Part shown: positions 44,860 to 53,467 of the stretch, in pieces | Layout of the letters: each line of letters opens with the position of its first letter | Numbering within the stretch: the first letter of the stretch is position 1 | Assembly: GCA_963760375.1 (NCBI GenBank) | Contig: CAVXCS010000005.1 | Location: 682,001-746,000 of the forward strand | Direction: 5' to 3' | DNA: 64,000 nucleotides | DNA from: Pelagihabitans sp963760375 | Lineage (GTDB): Bacteria; Bacteroidota; Bacteroidia; Flavobacteriales; Flavobacteriaceae | Notes under the pieces: model-generated | The model's database searches: none | Told to the model about the DNA's origin: nothing | The model's input: the letters and a program-made list of their open reading frames with translations, nothing else | Position numbers and translations under genes: made by a program

Positions 44860-45205
44860 AGTATGGCTCATTCTGAACGGAAAGATAAACATTCAAATAG
44901 AATTGCTGCAATGATCGCAGATCGGAAAGGGTAGGCCATAACCCCAACATTGCTGGAATGGCAGTCGGTCCAATTAAAGTAAATCATTGGGGGATGGTCT
45001 ACCATTCCCAAAATGAAGAAGCGATTGGCTTAAGCCCGATGCAATCCTTTTGGATTGGTCTGATGTACAGCAATATTGACCTTTTTGCCGTTATATAAAA
45101 TATGATCATTACCCACTTTACAGGAACGGCATTTTGGGATTTAGAACAAAACAAAAAACGGGGATTTTAATCCCCGCTTTTTTACTGGTTTGGATTTTTG
45201 GAACG
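44860..45205. other. Intergenic region between the DUF885-like and carboxylesterase genes
   Basis: 346 bases. It holds the upstream region of the DUF885-like gene and, at 45153-45183, a hairpin with T runs on both strands. A 36-codon minus-strand stretch (KVGNDHILYNGKKVNIAVHQ in its middle) is open but has no ATG and no recognisable family, so it is not called as a gene. Confidence 0.5.
45153..45183. terminator. Bidirectional terminator
   Basis: CGGGGATT and AATCCCCG around TT, flanked by A6 on the left and a T run on the right, so it can end transcripts on either strand. It lies about 23 bases beyond the stop of the carboxylesterase on the minus strand. Confidence 0.8.
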
Positions 45206-46837
45206 CTAATTTCCATAGGCTTTGTCCAAAAATAGATACCTGGCGTCGTTTTCGGCCTTGACCAATTTGCTCTGGGTATCGATGACCATCACCGGGGGAT
45301 TGGGATCATTGGCTTTGGCGGCCGACCAATCGGGAAGATCGGCCTGGTTCGGATTGCCGGTCTTGATGAAATTCGCAAAATAGTTCAGCATGTCTTGGGA
45401 TACCTTGTAATCATCGGGCGTCCATGCATAGTCATCCACCAAGTGAAGGTTGCCCATACAATATTCGATTTCACAGGCATGGGGTGCTCCGATGGGGCCT
45501 GGGGCCTGGGGTGCATCGGGGTTTTTCTCGACAGTGCCTCCGGCAAGGCCCGATGCGAGATTTTGATTCACCAAAGGGGGCCTAAGTTTGCTGTAAAGAT
45601 AACGGTATACGGGTTGTCCACTGTTTTGGCGGTGCAGGTCGAACCATTTCCAGGTACTGTAGGCGATGAATCGATCGGAAGCCAGATCTGTGGCCGAACG
45701 TTCTACGTCCTTTTCCGATGCATGGGGATATAGTTTCAATACTTCTGCATATTTTTCAGGATAGGCTTCCTTGACCTTGGCGACGAAGCTTTCTTCGGTA
45801 TAGGGCTGGCCTTGCATAAAGGCCATGCCGGGTATTTCAGCGGAATTCCATCCCAAAAGCAATGGCACGTGCGCCTGTTCTTTGGCCTTGAAGGTTTCCG
45901 GCAGTGTTTTGGTCAGAAAATACCCGTCGAGCACGGCGGGAAAACCGAAGCGTTTCGATTCGTTGTAAATTTCATAAACTTCCCGGGTGCTCAGTGCCCT
46001 TAATTGGGCCAAGCTTGTAACTCCCACATTTTGGGCGAATTCCAGCCCCATTTTTTCGGCATCTTTCAATGGTATGGGCGACATGGTCGGGTTGATGCCC
46101 GCGCCGCTTTCCCCGATGGCCCCGGCGATCAGATTTTTGGATAGCGGAGAGGCCATTTGTTGGCTCACCCCGATAGAACCCGCAGATTCCCCTGCAATGG
46201 TAACCTTCTTGGGGTCGCCCCCAAAGGCCGCAATGTTTTTTTGTACCCATTGCAGTGCGGCATGCTGGTCGAGCAGTCCGTAATTGCCTGAAGCCTTATA
46301 GGAGGCTTCCGCACTGAGTTCGGGATGGGCCAAAAAGCCAAAGATGTTCAAACGATAGTTGGTGGTGACGACTACGATGCCTTTTTTGGCCATGCTCTCC
46401 CCATCATAACGGTACTCCGAAGCATCCCCGGCCACATTGCCACCGCCAAAGAAATATACCAATACCGGCAGATCTTTTGAGTTTCTGGTCGCAGGGGTCC
46501 AAACGTTCAAATAAAGGCAGTCTTCACTGACCCCGGCCGAACGCGATTTCATATCCCCAAAGACCATCGTTTGCATGGGCCTTGGTCCAAAGGCCTTGGT
46601 TTCTTTTACCCCATTCCAATTGTCAAGGGGCTGGGGTGCTTTCCAGCGCAAGTCGCCCACGGGCGGTTTGGCAAAGGGCACGCCAAAATAAGTCTGGATT
46701 CCGGTATGGGTATCATAATTCCCTTCGATGACCCCGTTGTCGAGCTTTACCTGCACGGGAAAGGCATTCTGGTGCTGTGCCTTGGTAAATTGGTTGGCGA
46801 TTAGAAATATTACACTGAAGAAGATCAATTTTTTCAT
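45206..46837 (-). CDS. Type B carboxylesterase, secreted
   Basis: A 543-residue alpha/beta hydrolase with signal peptide (MKKLIFFSVIFLIANQFTKA). The family block SEDCLYLNVWTPA is followed by an oxyanion region changed to VYFFGGGNVAGD. The nucleophile is S218 in IAGESAGSIGVS. The acid is expected around the PLLLGWNSAEIPG segment and the His around GAPHACEIEYC. It cleaves carboxylic esters, perhaps acyl or aromatic groups on plant or algal glycans. It is divergent from the NUDIX-type regulator, and a similar esterase follows that regulator. Confidence 0.88.
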   Translation of the reverse strand: MKKLIFFSVIFLIANQFTKAQHQNAFPVQVKLDNGVIEGNYDTHTGIQTYFGVPFAKPPVGDLRWKAPQPLDNWNGVKETKAFGPRPMQTMVFGDMKSRSAGVSEDCLYLNVWTPATRNSKDLPVLVYFFGGGNVAGDASEYRYDGESMAKKGIVVVTTNYRLNIFGFLAHPELSAEASYKASGNYGLLDQHAALQWVQKNIAAFGGDPKKVTIAGESAGSIGVSQQMASPLSKNLIAGAIGESGAGINPTMSPIPLKDAEKMGLEFAQNVGVTSLAQLRALSTREVYEIYNESKRFGFPAVLDGYFLTKTLPETFKAKEQAHVPLLLGWNSAEIPGMAFMQGQPYTEESFVAKVKEAYPEKYAEVLKLYPHASEKDVERSATDLASDRFIAYSTWKWFDLHRQNSGQPVYRYLYSKLRPPLVNQNLASGLAGGTVEKNPDAPQAPGPIGAPHACEIEYCMGNLHLVDDYAWTPDDYKVSQDMLNYFANFIKTGNPNQADLPDWSAAKANDPNPPVMVIDTQSKLVKAENDARYLFLDKAYGN

Positions 46838-46857
46838 GGGATGCTGTTAAAGTTTCT

Positions 46858-46882
46858 TTATTGTCTCAAATTGTTACAATAA
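46858..46882. promoter_or_regulatory. Candidate operator between esterase and NUDIX-type regulator
   Basis: TTATTGT and ACAATAA, perfect 7-base inverted arms around 11 bases, in the divergent promoter region. The position suits a site for the regulator encoded at 46932, but no binding evidence exists. Confidence 0.4.
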
Positions 46883-46885
46883 TAC

Positions 46886-46916
46886 TTTGTTTTCTTTTAA
46901 TTTTATCATTTATTTG
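46886..46916 (+). promoter_or_regulatory. Probable promoter of the NUDIX-type regulator
   Basis: TTTG at 46886-46889, then 19 bases, then TTTATTTG at 46909-46916, one base off the TAnnTTTG consensus. The TTG start codon is 16 bases downstream, giving a very short leader. Confidence 0.4.
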
Positions 46917-46931
46917 GTTAAAATTATCTGA

Positions 46932-47684
46932 TTGAGCAATAAAAACAGGAAGGAACTGCCATCCAATGAGACCTATATTCCCAACTTGGCCTTCGATTCG
47001 GTCATCTTTGGATTCAATGGCAAGCAGCTTAAAATCTTGGTACTGGAATATCACAATACCGGTTTTTTCGCTTTGCCGGGAGGTTTCGTCAAGCGCAACG
47101 AAAATGTGGATGAGGCCGCAAAAAGGGGACTGTTCGAGAGAACCGGATTGGAAAACATCTATCTTGAACAATTCCACACCTTCGGAAATGCCAACAGGAC
47201 AGTGCCCGGGGTAATGCGGACCATTTTGGAAGCCAATGGTTACCAAATCGAGGAAGATTATTGGCTATTGGATCGCTTTGTATCCGTTGCCTATTACGCC
47301 CTGATCAATTACAATGAAGTGGATCCCCAACCGGATTCCCTTTCAGATTCGATCAATTGGTATGCCGTCGATGAACTCCCCCCCTTGATGATGGATCATC
47401 ATCAGATTGTGGAAAAGGCACTGACCACTTTAAGGGACAATTTGGACAAAAAACTGGTCGGGATGAACCTATTGCCGGACAAGTTCACCATGAAGGACCT
47501 TCAAAAAGTATATGAGGCCGTATTGGGGGAGAAACTTCGACGTACCACCTTTCAGCGCAAAATATTGGGGTTGGAAATTTTGGCGCGGCACGAAAAATTG
47601 TTCACAGGTGGGGCACATAAGGCACCCTACCTTTATAGTTTTAAGCAGAGCAAAACAACATTACCTATACCGATGGAGCATTGA
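46932..47684 (+). CDS. NUDIX-domain transcriptional regulator (NrtR/AraR-like)
   Basis: A 250-residue protein. Residues about 15-150 are a NUDIX fold. The NUDIX box reads GGFVKRNENVDEAAKRGLFERTG, so the catalytic REUXEE is replaced by RGLFER and hydrolysis is unlikely. Residues about 165-240 form the winged-helix region typical of NrtR-type regulators (MKDLQKVYEAVLGEKLRRTT, FQRKILGLEIL). In Bacteroides such proteins sense sugars such as arabinose. There is no ATG at the N-terminus; TTG 46932 gives a proper start. It lies between two type B esterases and before a GH3 gene, so it probably controls them in response to a sugar. Confidence 0.82.
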   Translation: MSNKNRKELPSNETYIPNLAFDSVIFGFNGKQLKILVLEYHNTGFFALPGGFVKRNENVDEAAKRGLFERTGLENIYLEQFHTFGNANRTVPGVMRTILEANGYQIEEDYWLLDRFVSVAYYALINYNEVDPQPDSLSDSINWYAVDELPPLMMDHHQIVEKALTTLRDNLDKKLVGMNLLPDKFTMKDLQKVYEAVLGEKLRRTTFQRKILGLEILARHEKLFTGGAHKAPYLYSFKQSKTTLPIPMEH

Positions 47685-47757
47685 TCCCAACAAATTGCAT
47701 CATGGAAATCCAAAAATATTTGATCATAACCAATAACAATCACTAAAATCCATTCCA

Positions 47758-49387
47758 ATGAAATACATGACAAGAAAAATGAACTATCAAATGTTGGGCC
47801 TGATCCTATTCTTCATGGGTACCGCCCTTACTGCCCAAGAGGTGGTCACCGGTGAAAATGTCGCCGTAACACAGACCGAATCGGGTCAGGTAAGGGGTTA
47901 TATCCACAATGGCATCTTTACCTATAAGGGAATACCCTATGCGCAAGCGGAGCGCTTTGAAGCCCCTACCAAAGCAAAGGCTTGGGAAGGGGTCAGGAGC
48001 TCGACGACCTATGGTCCCGTAGCACCTTTAATGACCCCGACCACGGTCGTTCAGGATGAGCCCGAATTTGTTTTCGACCACGATTGGGGCTATACCAATG
48101 AAGACTGTCTTCGCATCAACATCTGGACCCCCAGCATCGACCTCACCAAAAAAAGACCCGTTCTCTTCTGGATACATGGGGGAGGATATACGGCAGGTTC
48201 AAGTCAGGAATTGCCATCCTACGACGGCGAAAACCTCAGTAAAAAGGGCGACGTAGTAGTAGTCTCCATCAACCATCGCTTGAATATTTTGGGCTTCTTA
48301 GACCTGTCTGCCTATGGCGACAAATACAAGCATTCAGCCAACAACAGTATTTTGGATATGGTGGCGGCGCTGGAATGGGTAAAAACCAATATTGCAAAAT
48401 TTTGGGGGCGACCCCAACAATGTCACCATTTTCGGTCAATCGGGCGGAGGGGCCAAAGTGAACACCTTGATGGCCATGCCCAAGGCAAAGGGTCTGTTCC
48501 ACAAGGCAGTGAACCAGAGCGGGTCGTTCCGTACCGCCATGTTGGAAAAAAACGAGACCCAGGCCATTGCGGCCGAAGTGCTTTCCAACTTGGGGCTTAC
48601 GGACAACCAGGTCGACAGCATTCAAAAGATGCCATTCGAGGCCTTGAGCGCGGCTGGTAGCAAGGCCTTGAAAACCATTGAGGAAAAAATGAAGGCCGAA
48701 GGAAAACCGGTCATCGGTTTCGGTTTGGGCTGGGGTCCTAGCCGAGACGGGGAAGACCTGCCTTACCAACTTTTTTCCAAAGAAGCCTTTGCCCTTTCGA
48801 AAGAGGTGCCCTTAATGTTGGGGACCACAAAAAATGAATTTACCCCCTTTGCCAACATGAGATTTTTAGGGGCCTCCGAAGAAACGATACTCGCCCATAT
48901 CAAAGAACAGTGGAAAGATAAATCCGACGCTTACCTGAATGCGGTGCGAAAGGCCTATCCCGGCGATACCGCTGCCAAGGATTTGTTGGATGTGGATACG
49001 ATGTTCCGTCCGGGTGCTGTGGAACAGGCCAACGAAAAGTCCGCGCTTCAGGGAGGTGCGCCCGTTTATATGTATCTTTTTACCTGGCAATCGCCCGTTT
49101 TTGACGGGAAGTACAAAGCGTTGCACTGTATGGAATTGCCCTTTGTTTTTGATAACATCGAACGTGCCAAAAACATGACCGGAGGCGGACAGGGAGCCCA
49201 TGAACTGGCGGCCAAGGTAAGTGAGGCATGGATCAATTTTGCAAAAACCGGAAATCCCAATCATCGCGGACTGCCCGAATGGCCCAAGTACAACAGCAGC
49301 GATACTGCAACGATGCATTTTGATACCAGCTGTGAGGTAAAACCACAGTTGGATAAGGAGTTGTTCGCATTGCTCCCCAATCAATAA
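47758..49387 (+). CDS. Type B carboxylesterase, secreted, frame split by one extra base
   Basis: About 542 residues after correction. The signal peptide is LGLILFFMGTALTAQ. Conserved blocks are NEDCLRINIWTPS and FWIHGGGYTAGSSQE (intact oxyanion HGGG), followed after the shift by FGGDPNNVTIFGQSGGGAKV with the nucleophile Ser in GQSGG. The frames join if one base is removed from the T4/G5 runs at 48400-48408 (Lys-Phe-Gly-Gly-Asp-Pro). It lies 73 bases after the regulator and 15 before the GH3 gene, so these probably form one transcript. Confidence 0.82.
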
Positions 49388-49402
49388 AACACACATACAA
49401 AT

Positions 49403-51727
49403 ATGGAACGAAGCATGAAAATTTCGATTAAATCAATGGTGATAGGGGGGTTGGGCATTGCGTTGCTGGCCATGGGCTGTAGTCCGAAATTCACGGAAGA
49501 AGATAAAGGCGATCACATCTTGGTGAGCAATACTGGCGGAATAGCTCTCGGCTATAGCAAAACTTCCGGGGTTAAACTTCTTACGGTCGATCGATTTGCG
49601 TTCAAGGATCTGAACAAGGATGGACAACTCGATGCCTATGAAGATTGGCGTCTGTCCGCTGATGACCGTGCGGTAGACCTGGCCGGCAAAATGAGCTTGG
49701 AACAAATTGCCGGATTGATGCTCTACAGTGCCCACCAATCGATTCCCTCAGGGGGCAACAGTTTTTTTGGTCCTGCCACTTATGGCGGTAAACCCTTTGC
49801 GGAAAGCGGTGCGGCCGCGAGTGACCTGTCGGATGCCCAGCTTAAATTTTTGGAAGAGGATAATGTGAGACATGTGCTCATCACGGGAGTGGAATCTCCT
49901 GCCGTCGCCGCAAGATGGAACAACAATGCACAGGCGATGGTCGAGCAATTAGGGCTTGGCATTCCAGTGAACAACAGTTCCGACCCTCGCCATGGTAGTG
50001 ATTCCTATGCCGAATTCAATGCCGGTGCAGGCGGCGACATATCGATGTGGCCGGGTACCCTGGGTATCGCGGCTTCCTTTGACCCGGGACTGATGCGCCA
50101 ATTCGGTGAAATTGGTTCAAAGGAATATAGGGCCCTGGGCATTGCTACTGCATTGTCCCCTCAGATCGACTTGGGAACCGAACCGCGCTGGAGCCGTTTT
50201 GACGGGACCATGGGTGAAGACCCAAATTTAGCATCCGACATGGCACGGGCATATGTCGATGGTTTTCAGTCCTCCGACCCCGATCAAGGCTGGGGATATC
50301 AAAGCGTGAACGCCATGGTAAAACATTGGCCGGGCGGGGGCCCCGAGGAAGGGGGTAGGGACGGGCATTTTGGCTATGGTGCCTATGCCGTGTACCCGGG
50401 CAATAACTTAAAAGACCATTTAAAGCCCTTTACCGAAGGTGCTTTTTCCTTGGAAGGTCCGACCAAAATGGCTTCCGCCGTGATGCCTTACTATACGATT
50501 TCTTTTGGACAGGATACCAAGAACGGTGACAATGTGGGCAATGGGTTCAACCAATACCTGATCAACGATCTGCTTCGGGGCACCTATGGTTATGATGGGG
50601 TGGTCTGCACCGACTGGGGCATTACCCGCGATGTGACCGCCGTAGATCTGTTTGAAGGTAAAAGCTGGGGGGTGGAGACCATGTCGGTTGCCGAACGCCA
50701 TTATAAGGTGATCGAGGCTGGTGTAGACCAATTCGGAGGCAACAACGATATGGGCCCTGTTCTTGAGGCCTATGCCTTGGGCGTCGCGGAACATGGAGAG
50801 GAATATATGCGCCAGCGTTTTGAAACGTCCGCGGTGCGCTTATTGAAGAATATATTTAGGGTGGGTCTTTTTGAGAATCCCTACCTAGAAGTGGCCGAAA
50901 CTGAAAAAATTGTCGGCAATCCCGAGTTCATGCAGGCGGGTTATGAAGCGCAATTGCGCTCCATCGTGATGCTCAAGAACCAAAATAATACGCTCCCCTT
51001 GAAAGCCAAACAAAAAGTATACGTGCCACAACGGTACATTGCAGCCAGTACCAATTGGTTCGGTAGGGAAACGCCCGAAAAAACCGAATATCCATTTAAC
51101 ATGGAGGTGGTGGCCAAATATTTTGAGGTAATGGATGATCCCACTTTGGCCGATTTCGCCCTGGTGGGCATCAAAAGTCCGGAGGGCGGGGTAGGCTATA
51201 ATAGGGAAGATCTTGTCAAGGGCGGGAACGGGTATGTACCCATCAGCCTGCAATACGCGCCTTATACCGCTTCCGAAGCCCGAGAGACCAGTTTGGCGGG
51301 GGGAAGCCCCTTGGAAGATTTCACCAACCGTTCTTACAAGGGCAAATCGGTGACGGCTTCGAACGTTACGGATATGCAAATGGTCCAAGAGACCAAGAAA
51401 GTGATGGGGGACAAACCGGTCATCATAATTGTGAATGTTTCGAAGCCCATGGTTTTTTCAGAGATCGAAGGGAAGGCTTCCTCGATTTTGGCACATATGG
51501 GGGTTCAGGACCAGGCGTTGATGGACATCCTTACAGGAGCGGCCGAACCATCGGCCCTGTTGCCCTTTCAAATGCCGACCGATATGAAAACGGTGGAAGC
51601 CCAATTTGAAGACGTGCCCAGGGATATGACACCCTACACCGATTCCGAGGGGAACGCCTACGATTTTGCCTTCGGGATGAACTGGAAAGGGGTAATCGAC
51701 GATGCGCGGGTATCCAGATACAAATAA
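49403..51727 (+). CDS. Glycoside hydrolase family 3 lipoprotein
   Basis: A 774-residue beta-glycosidase with a lipoprotein signal (LLAMGCSPKF, Cys26). Residues 69-80 form a canonical 12-residue EF-hand-type calcium loop (DLNKDGQLDAYE). The GH3 barrel has the substrate block KHWPGGGPEEGGRDGHF and the nucleophile D404 in GVVCTDWG. The second alpha/beta domain follows (MLKNQNNTLPL). Family members remove beta-glucose, xylose or related sugars. It is in line with the regulator and esterase upstream. Confidence 0.9.
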   Translation: MERSMKISIKSMVIGGLGIALLAMGCSPKFTEEDKGDHILVSNTGGIALGYSKTSGVKLLTVDRFAFKDLNKDGQLDAYEDWRLSADDRAVDLAGKMSLEQIAGLMLYSAHQSIPSGGNSFFGPATYGGKPFAESGAAASDLSDAQLKFLEEDNVRHVLITGVESPAVAARWNNNAQAMVEQLGLGIPVNNSSDPRHGSDSYAEFNAGAGGDISMWPGTLGIAASFDPGLMRQFGEIGSKEYRALGIATALSPQIDLGTEPRWSRFDGTMGEDPNLASDMARAYVDGFQSSDPDQGWGYQSVNAMVKHWPGGGPEEGGRDGHFGYGAYAVYPGNNLKDHLKPFTEGAFSLEGPTKMASAVMPYYTISFGQDTKNGDNVGNGFNQYLINDLLRGTYGYDGVVCTDWGITRDVTAVDLFEGKSWGVETMSVAERHYKVIEAGVDQFGGNNDMGPVLEAYALGVAEHGEEYMRQRFETSAVRLLKNIFRVGLFENPYLEVAETEKIVGNPEFMQAGYEAQLRSIVMLKNQNNTLPLKAKQKVYVPQRYIAASTNWFGRETPEKTEYPFNMEVVAKYFEVMDDPTLADFALVGIKSPEGGVGYNREDLVKGGNGYVPISLQYAPYTASEARETSLAGGSPLEDFTNRSYKGKSVTASNVTDMQMVQETKKVMGDKPVIIIVNVSKPMVFSEIEGKASSILAHMGVQDQALMDILTGAAEPSALLPFQMPTDMKTVEAQFEDVPRDMTPYTDSEGNAYDFAFGMNWKGVIDDARVSRYK

Positions 51728-51729
51728 GA

Positions 51730-51760
51730 TTTCCCGATTAAACCTTTTCGCTTATTTTTG
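51730..51760 (+). promoter_or_regulatory. Probable promoter of the haem-binding gene
   Basis: TTTC at 51730-51733, then 19 bases, then TATTTTTG at 51753-51760, a full match to TAnnTTTG. The start codon is 42 bases further on. Confidence 0.4.
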
Positions 51761-51801
51761 GTCTTAATATCAAGTTATAAAACTTCAACAAAACCATCCA
51801 C

Positions 51802-52314
51802 ATGCTGAAAAAAGTGCTTATAGGATTGGGGATCGTATTGATCGTCATCCAGTTTATCCGTCCCGACAAAAATGAATCGAACGATCTTACCTATGATATT
51901 TCCACCAAATACCCGGTGCCCGATGACGTAAACCAACTGTTGCAGGTTTCCTGTAACGATTGCCATTCGAACAAGACGGTATATCCCTGGTACGCCAATG
52001 TGCAGCCGGTGGCATGGTGGCTCAACGACCATGTTGAGGACGGGAAAAGACATCTGAATTTTTCCGAGTTTACCAAAAGGCCCATTGCCATCCAAAACCA
52101 TAAATTCGAAGAGACTATTGAAATGGTGGAAAAAAAGGAGATGCCCCTAGCCGATTATACCTACTTGGGCCTTCATTCCGAAGCGAAGCTTACCGACGGC
52201 CAACGAACAAAGATCATGGATTGGGCCAAGGCCCAAATGGCCTATTTGAAGAACAATTATCCGGCCGATAGTCTGGTCATGCCAAAGCGGCAAGGGCCAC
52301 CTCCCTCGCAGTAA
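51802..52314 (+). CDS. Haem-binding domain protein, membrane-anchored
   Basis: A 170-residue protein with one N-terminal hydrophobic segment (VLIGLGIVLIVIQFIRP) that anchors it or acts as an uncleaved signal. The CNDCHSNKTVYPWY motif is a CxxCH haem c attachment site of the Haem_bd (DUF1924-like) type. The conserved NVQPVAWWLNDHV follows. It probably carries electrons in the periplasm. No partner gene is certain nearby. Confidence 0.85.
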   Translation: MLKKVLIGLGIVLIVIQFIRPDKNESNDLTYDISTKYPVPDDVNQLLQVSCNDCHSNKTVYPWYANVQPVAWWLNDHVEDGKRHLNFSEFTKRPIAIQNHKFEETIEMVEKKEMPLADYTYLGLHSEAKLTDGQRTKIMDWAKAQMAYLKNNYPADSLVMPKRQGPPPSQ

Positions 52315-52325
52315 ACCGATTTATT

Positions 52326-52530
52326 ATGAAACGAAATGAGTTTTTGGGAAAAGGCATTGTTGGATTGGGTGGGGTGGTTGCTTTGACTCCCCCCCTCTAA
52401 GTGCCGATCTTAAACGCTCGAAAAGCGATGCGTCTCCTTTATCAGTATTTATCTCGGATATTACCAGGACAGGGCGCCCATCGGCGATGAGGTTGAAATG
52501 ACCATTTATCTGGAAATGGCCCAACAATAA
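52326..52530 (+). pseudogene. Degraded short gene with export-signal-like start
   Basis: ATG 52326 begins MKRNEFLGKGIVGLGGVVAL, like a Tat-type leader, and stops after 23 residues in a C7 run. Adding one C continues the frame (SADLKRSKSDASPLSVFISD). A second shift would lead to YQDRAPIGDEVEMTIYLEMA and a stop at 52530. The three pieces look like one broken small gene. I do not recognise the family. Confidence 0.35.
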
Positions 52531-52810
52531 TTATAGGTTCCTGTTAAACTGCCCATCTTCAGGTAGTCTTCCCCATAGGAGTTTCGTTTCCGGTTCTTAA
52601 CATCTCTGTTTTGGGATACATTTTCCGCACCAATGATTTTGGTCATTAGTGATGGCATACCTTCTTTATACCTTTAGCGGCCGATGGATGTTGCAAGCAA
52701 ACTGGAATCCTACGTTCCTTGGTCCATATAACGGTGACCATGCATTGGGATGCTTAAAAGGGAAATCCATCGGAATATTTGAATCAATAATTAAAAAAAC
52801 CGCAGCAACT

Positions 52811-53263
52811 ATGACAGATCTAACATCGAGCGAGTGCATTCGACTTCTTAAAAAAAACTATACGGGACATCTGGGTTTCATCTCACAAGGTGACCCTCAC
52901 GTGCTGCCCATAACCTTTTATTACAATCAAGCCGACAATACGATCATCAGTTATTCCGAAGAAGGGCACAAAATCAATGCAATGCGCGTTAATGGATCGG
53001 TTGCATTGCAGGTGGAGGATATCATCTCGAACAGCAACTGGCAGTCGGTGTTGGTTCTTGGCACCTTTGAAGAAATCAAGGGCAGCAATGCCAAGCTGCT
53101 GTTGCATCAATTTACCGAAGGGGTAAAAAATATATTGAAAGTAAAGGAACACAAGCATCCCGAATTCATCAGTGAATTTTCGAGCAAGGGTTATTCAGGG
53201 GGAATTCCAATTGTTTTCCGTATCAATGTTTCCGAGATGAAAGGGAAACGAAAAGAGACCTAA
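52811..53263 (+). CDS. Pyridoxamine 5'-phosphate oxidase-like FMN-binding protein
   Basis: A 150-residue split-barrel flavin-binding protein of the nitroimidazole-resistance (NimA)/PNPOx-like type: ECIRLLKKNYTGHLGFISQG at the N-terminus, then VLPITFYYNQADNTIISYSE and VALQVEDI. The enzyme type cannot be fixed. ATG 52811 is chosen because the family N-terminus begins there; the open frame 54 codons upstream has no similarity. It stands alone before the PEP synthase gene. Confidence 0.8.
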   Translation: MTDLTSSECIRLLKKNYTGHLGFISQGDPHVLPITFYYNQADNTIISYSEEGHKINAMRVNGSVALQVEDIISNSNWQSVLVLGTFEEIKGSNAKLLLHQFTEGVKNILKVKEHKHPEFISEFSSKGYSGGIPIVFRINVSEMKGKRKET

Positions 53264-53467
53264 AATAACAAATGAATCCACAAAAGCACTGGGCAAATTC
53301 GATTTGGTGCTTTTTGACAGTTCTTAAAACAATTGCCCCAAATACTGATACCAAATCCAAATCGCAATAGCCGATTTTTTGCGAATGATTCAAATCATTT
53401 CCAAAACACCCATAGCGCTTGATATTTGTATTTACAAAGCTAGCCGTTGCCAGCCGCTAATACTTCA

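Noticed and set aside
45022..45140. Small minus-strand open stretch with KVGNDHILYNGKKVN
   Set aside because: There is no ATG start, no ribosome site and no recognised family; about 36 codons could be open by chance.
46932..47684. Active NUDIX hydrolase
   Set aside because: The catalytic REUXEE residues are replaced, and a winged-helix region follows, so a regulator is the better reading.
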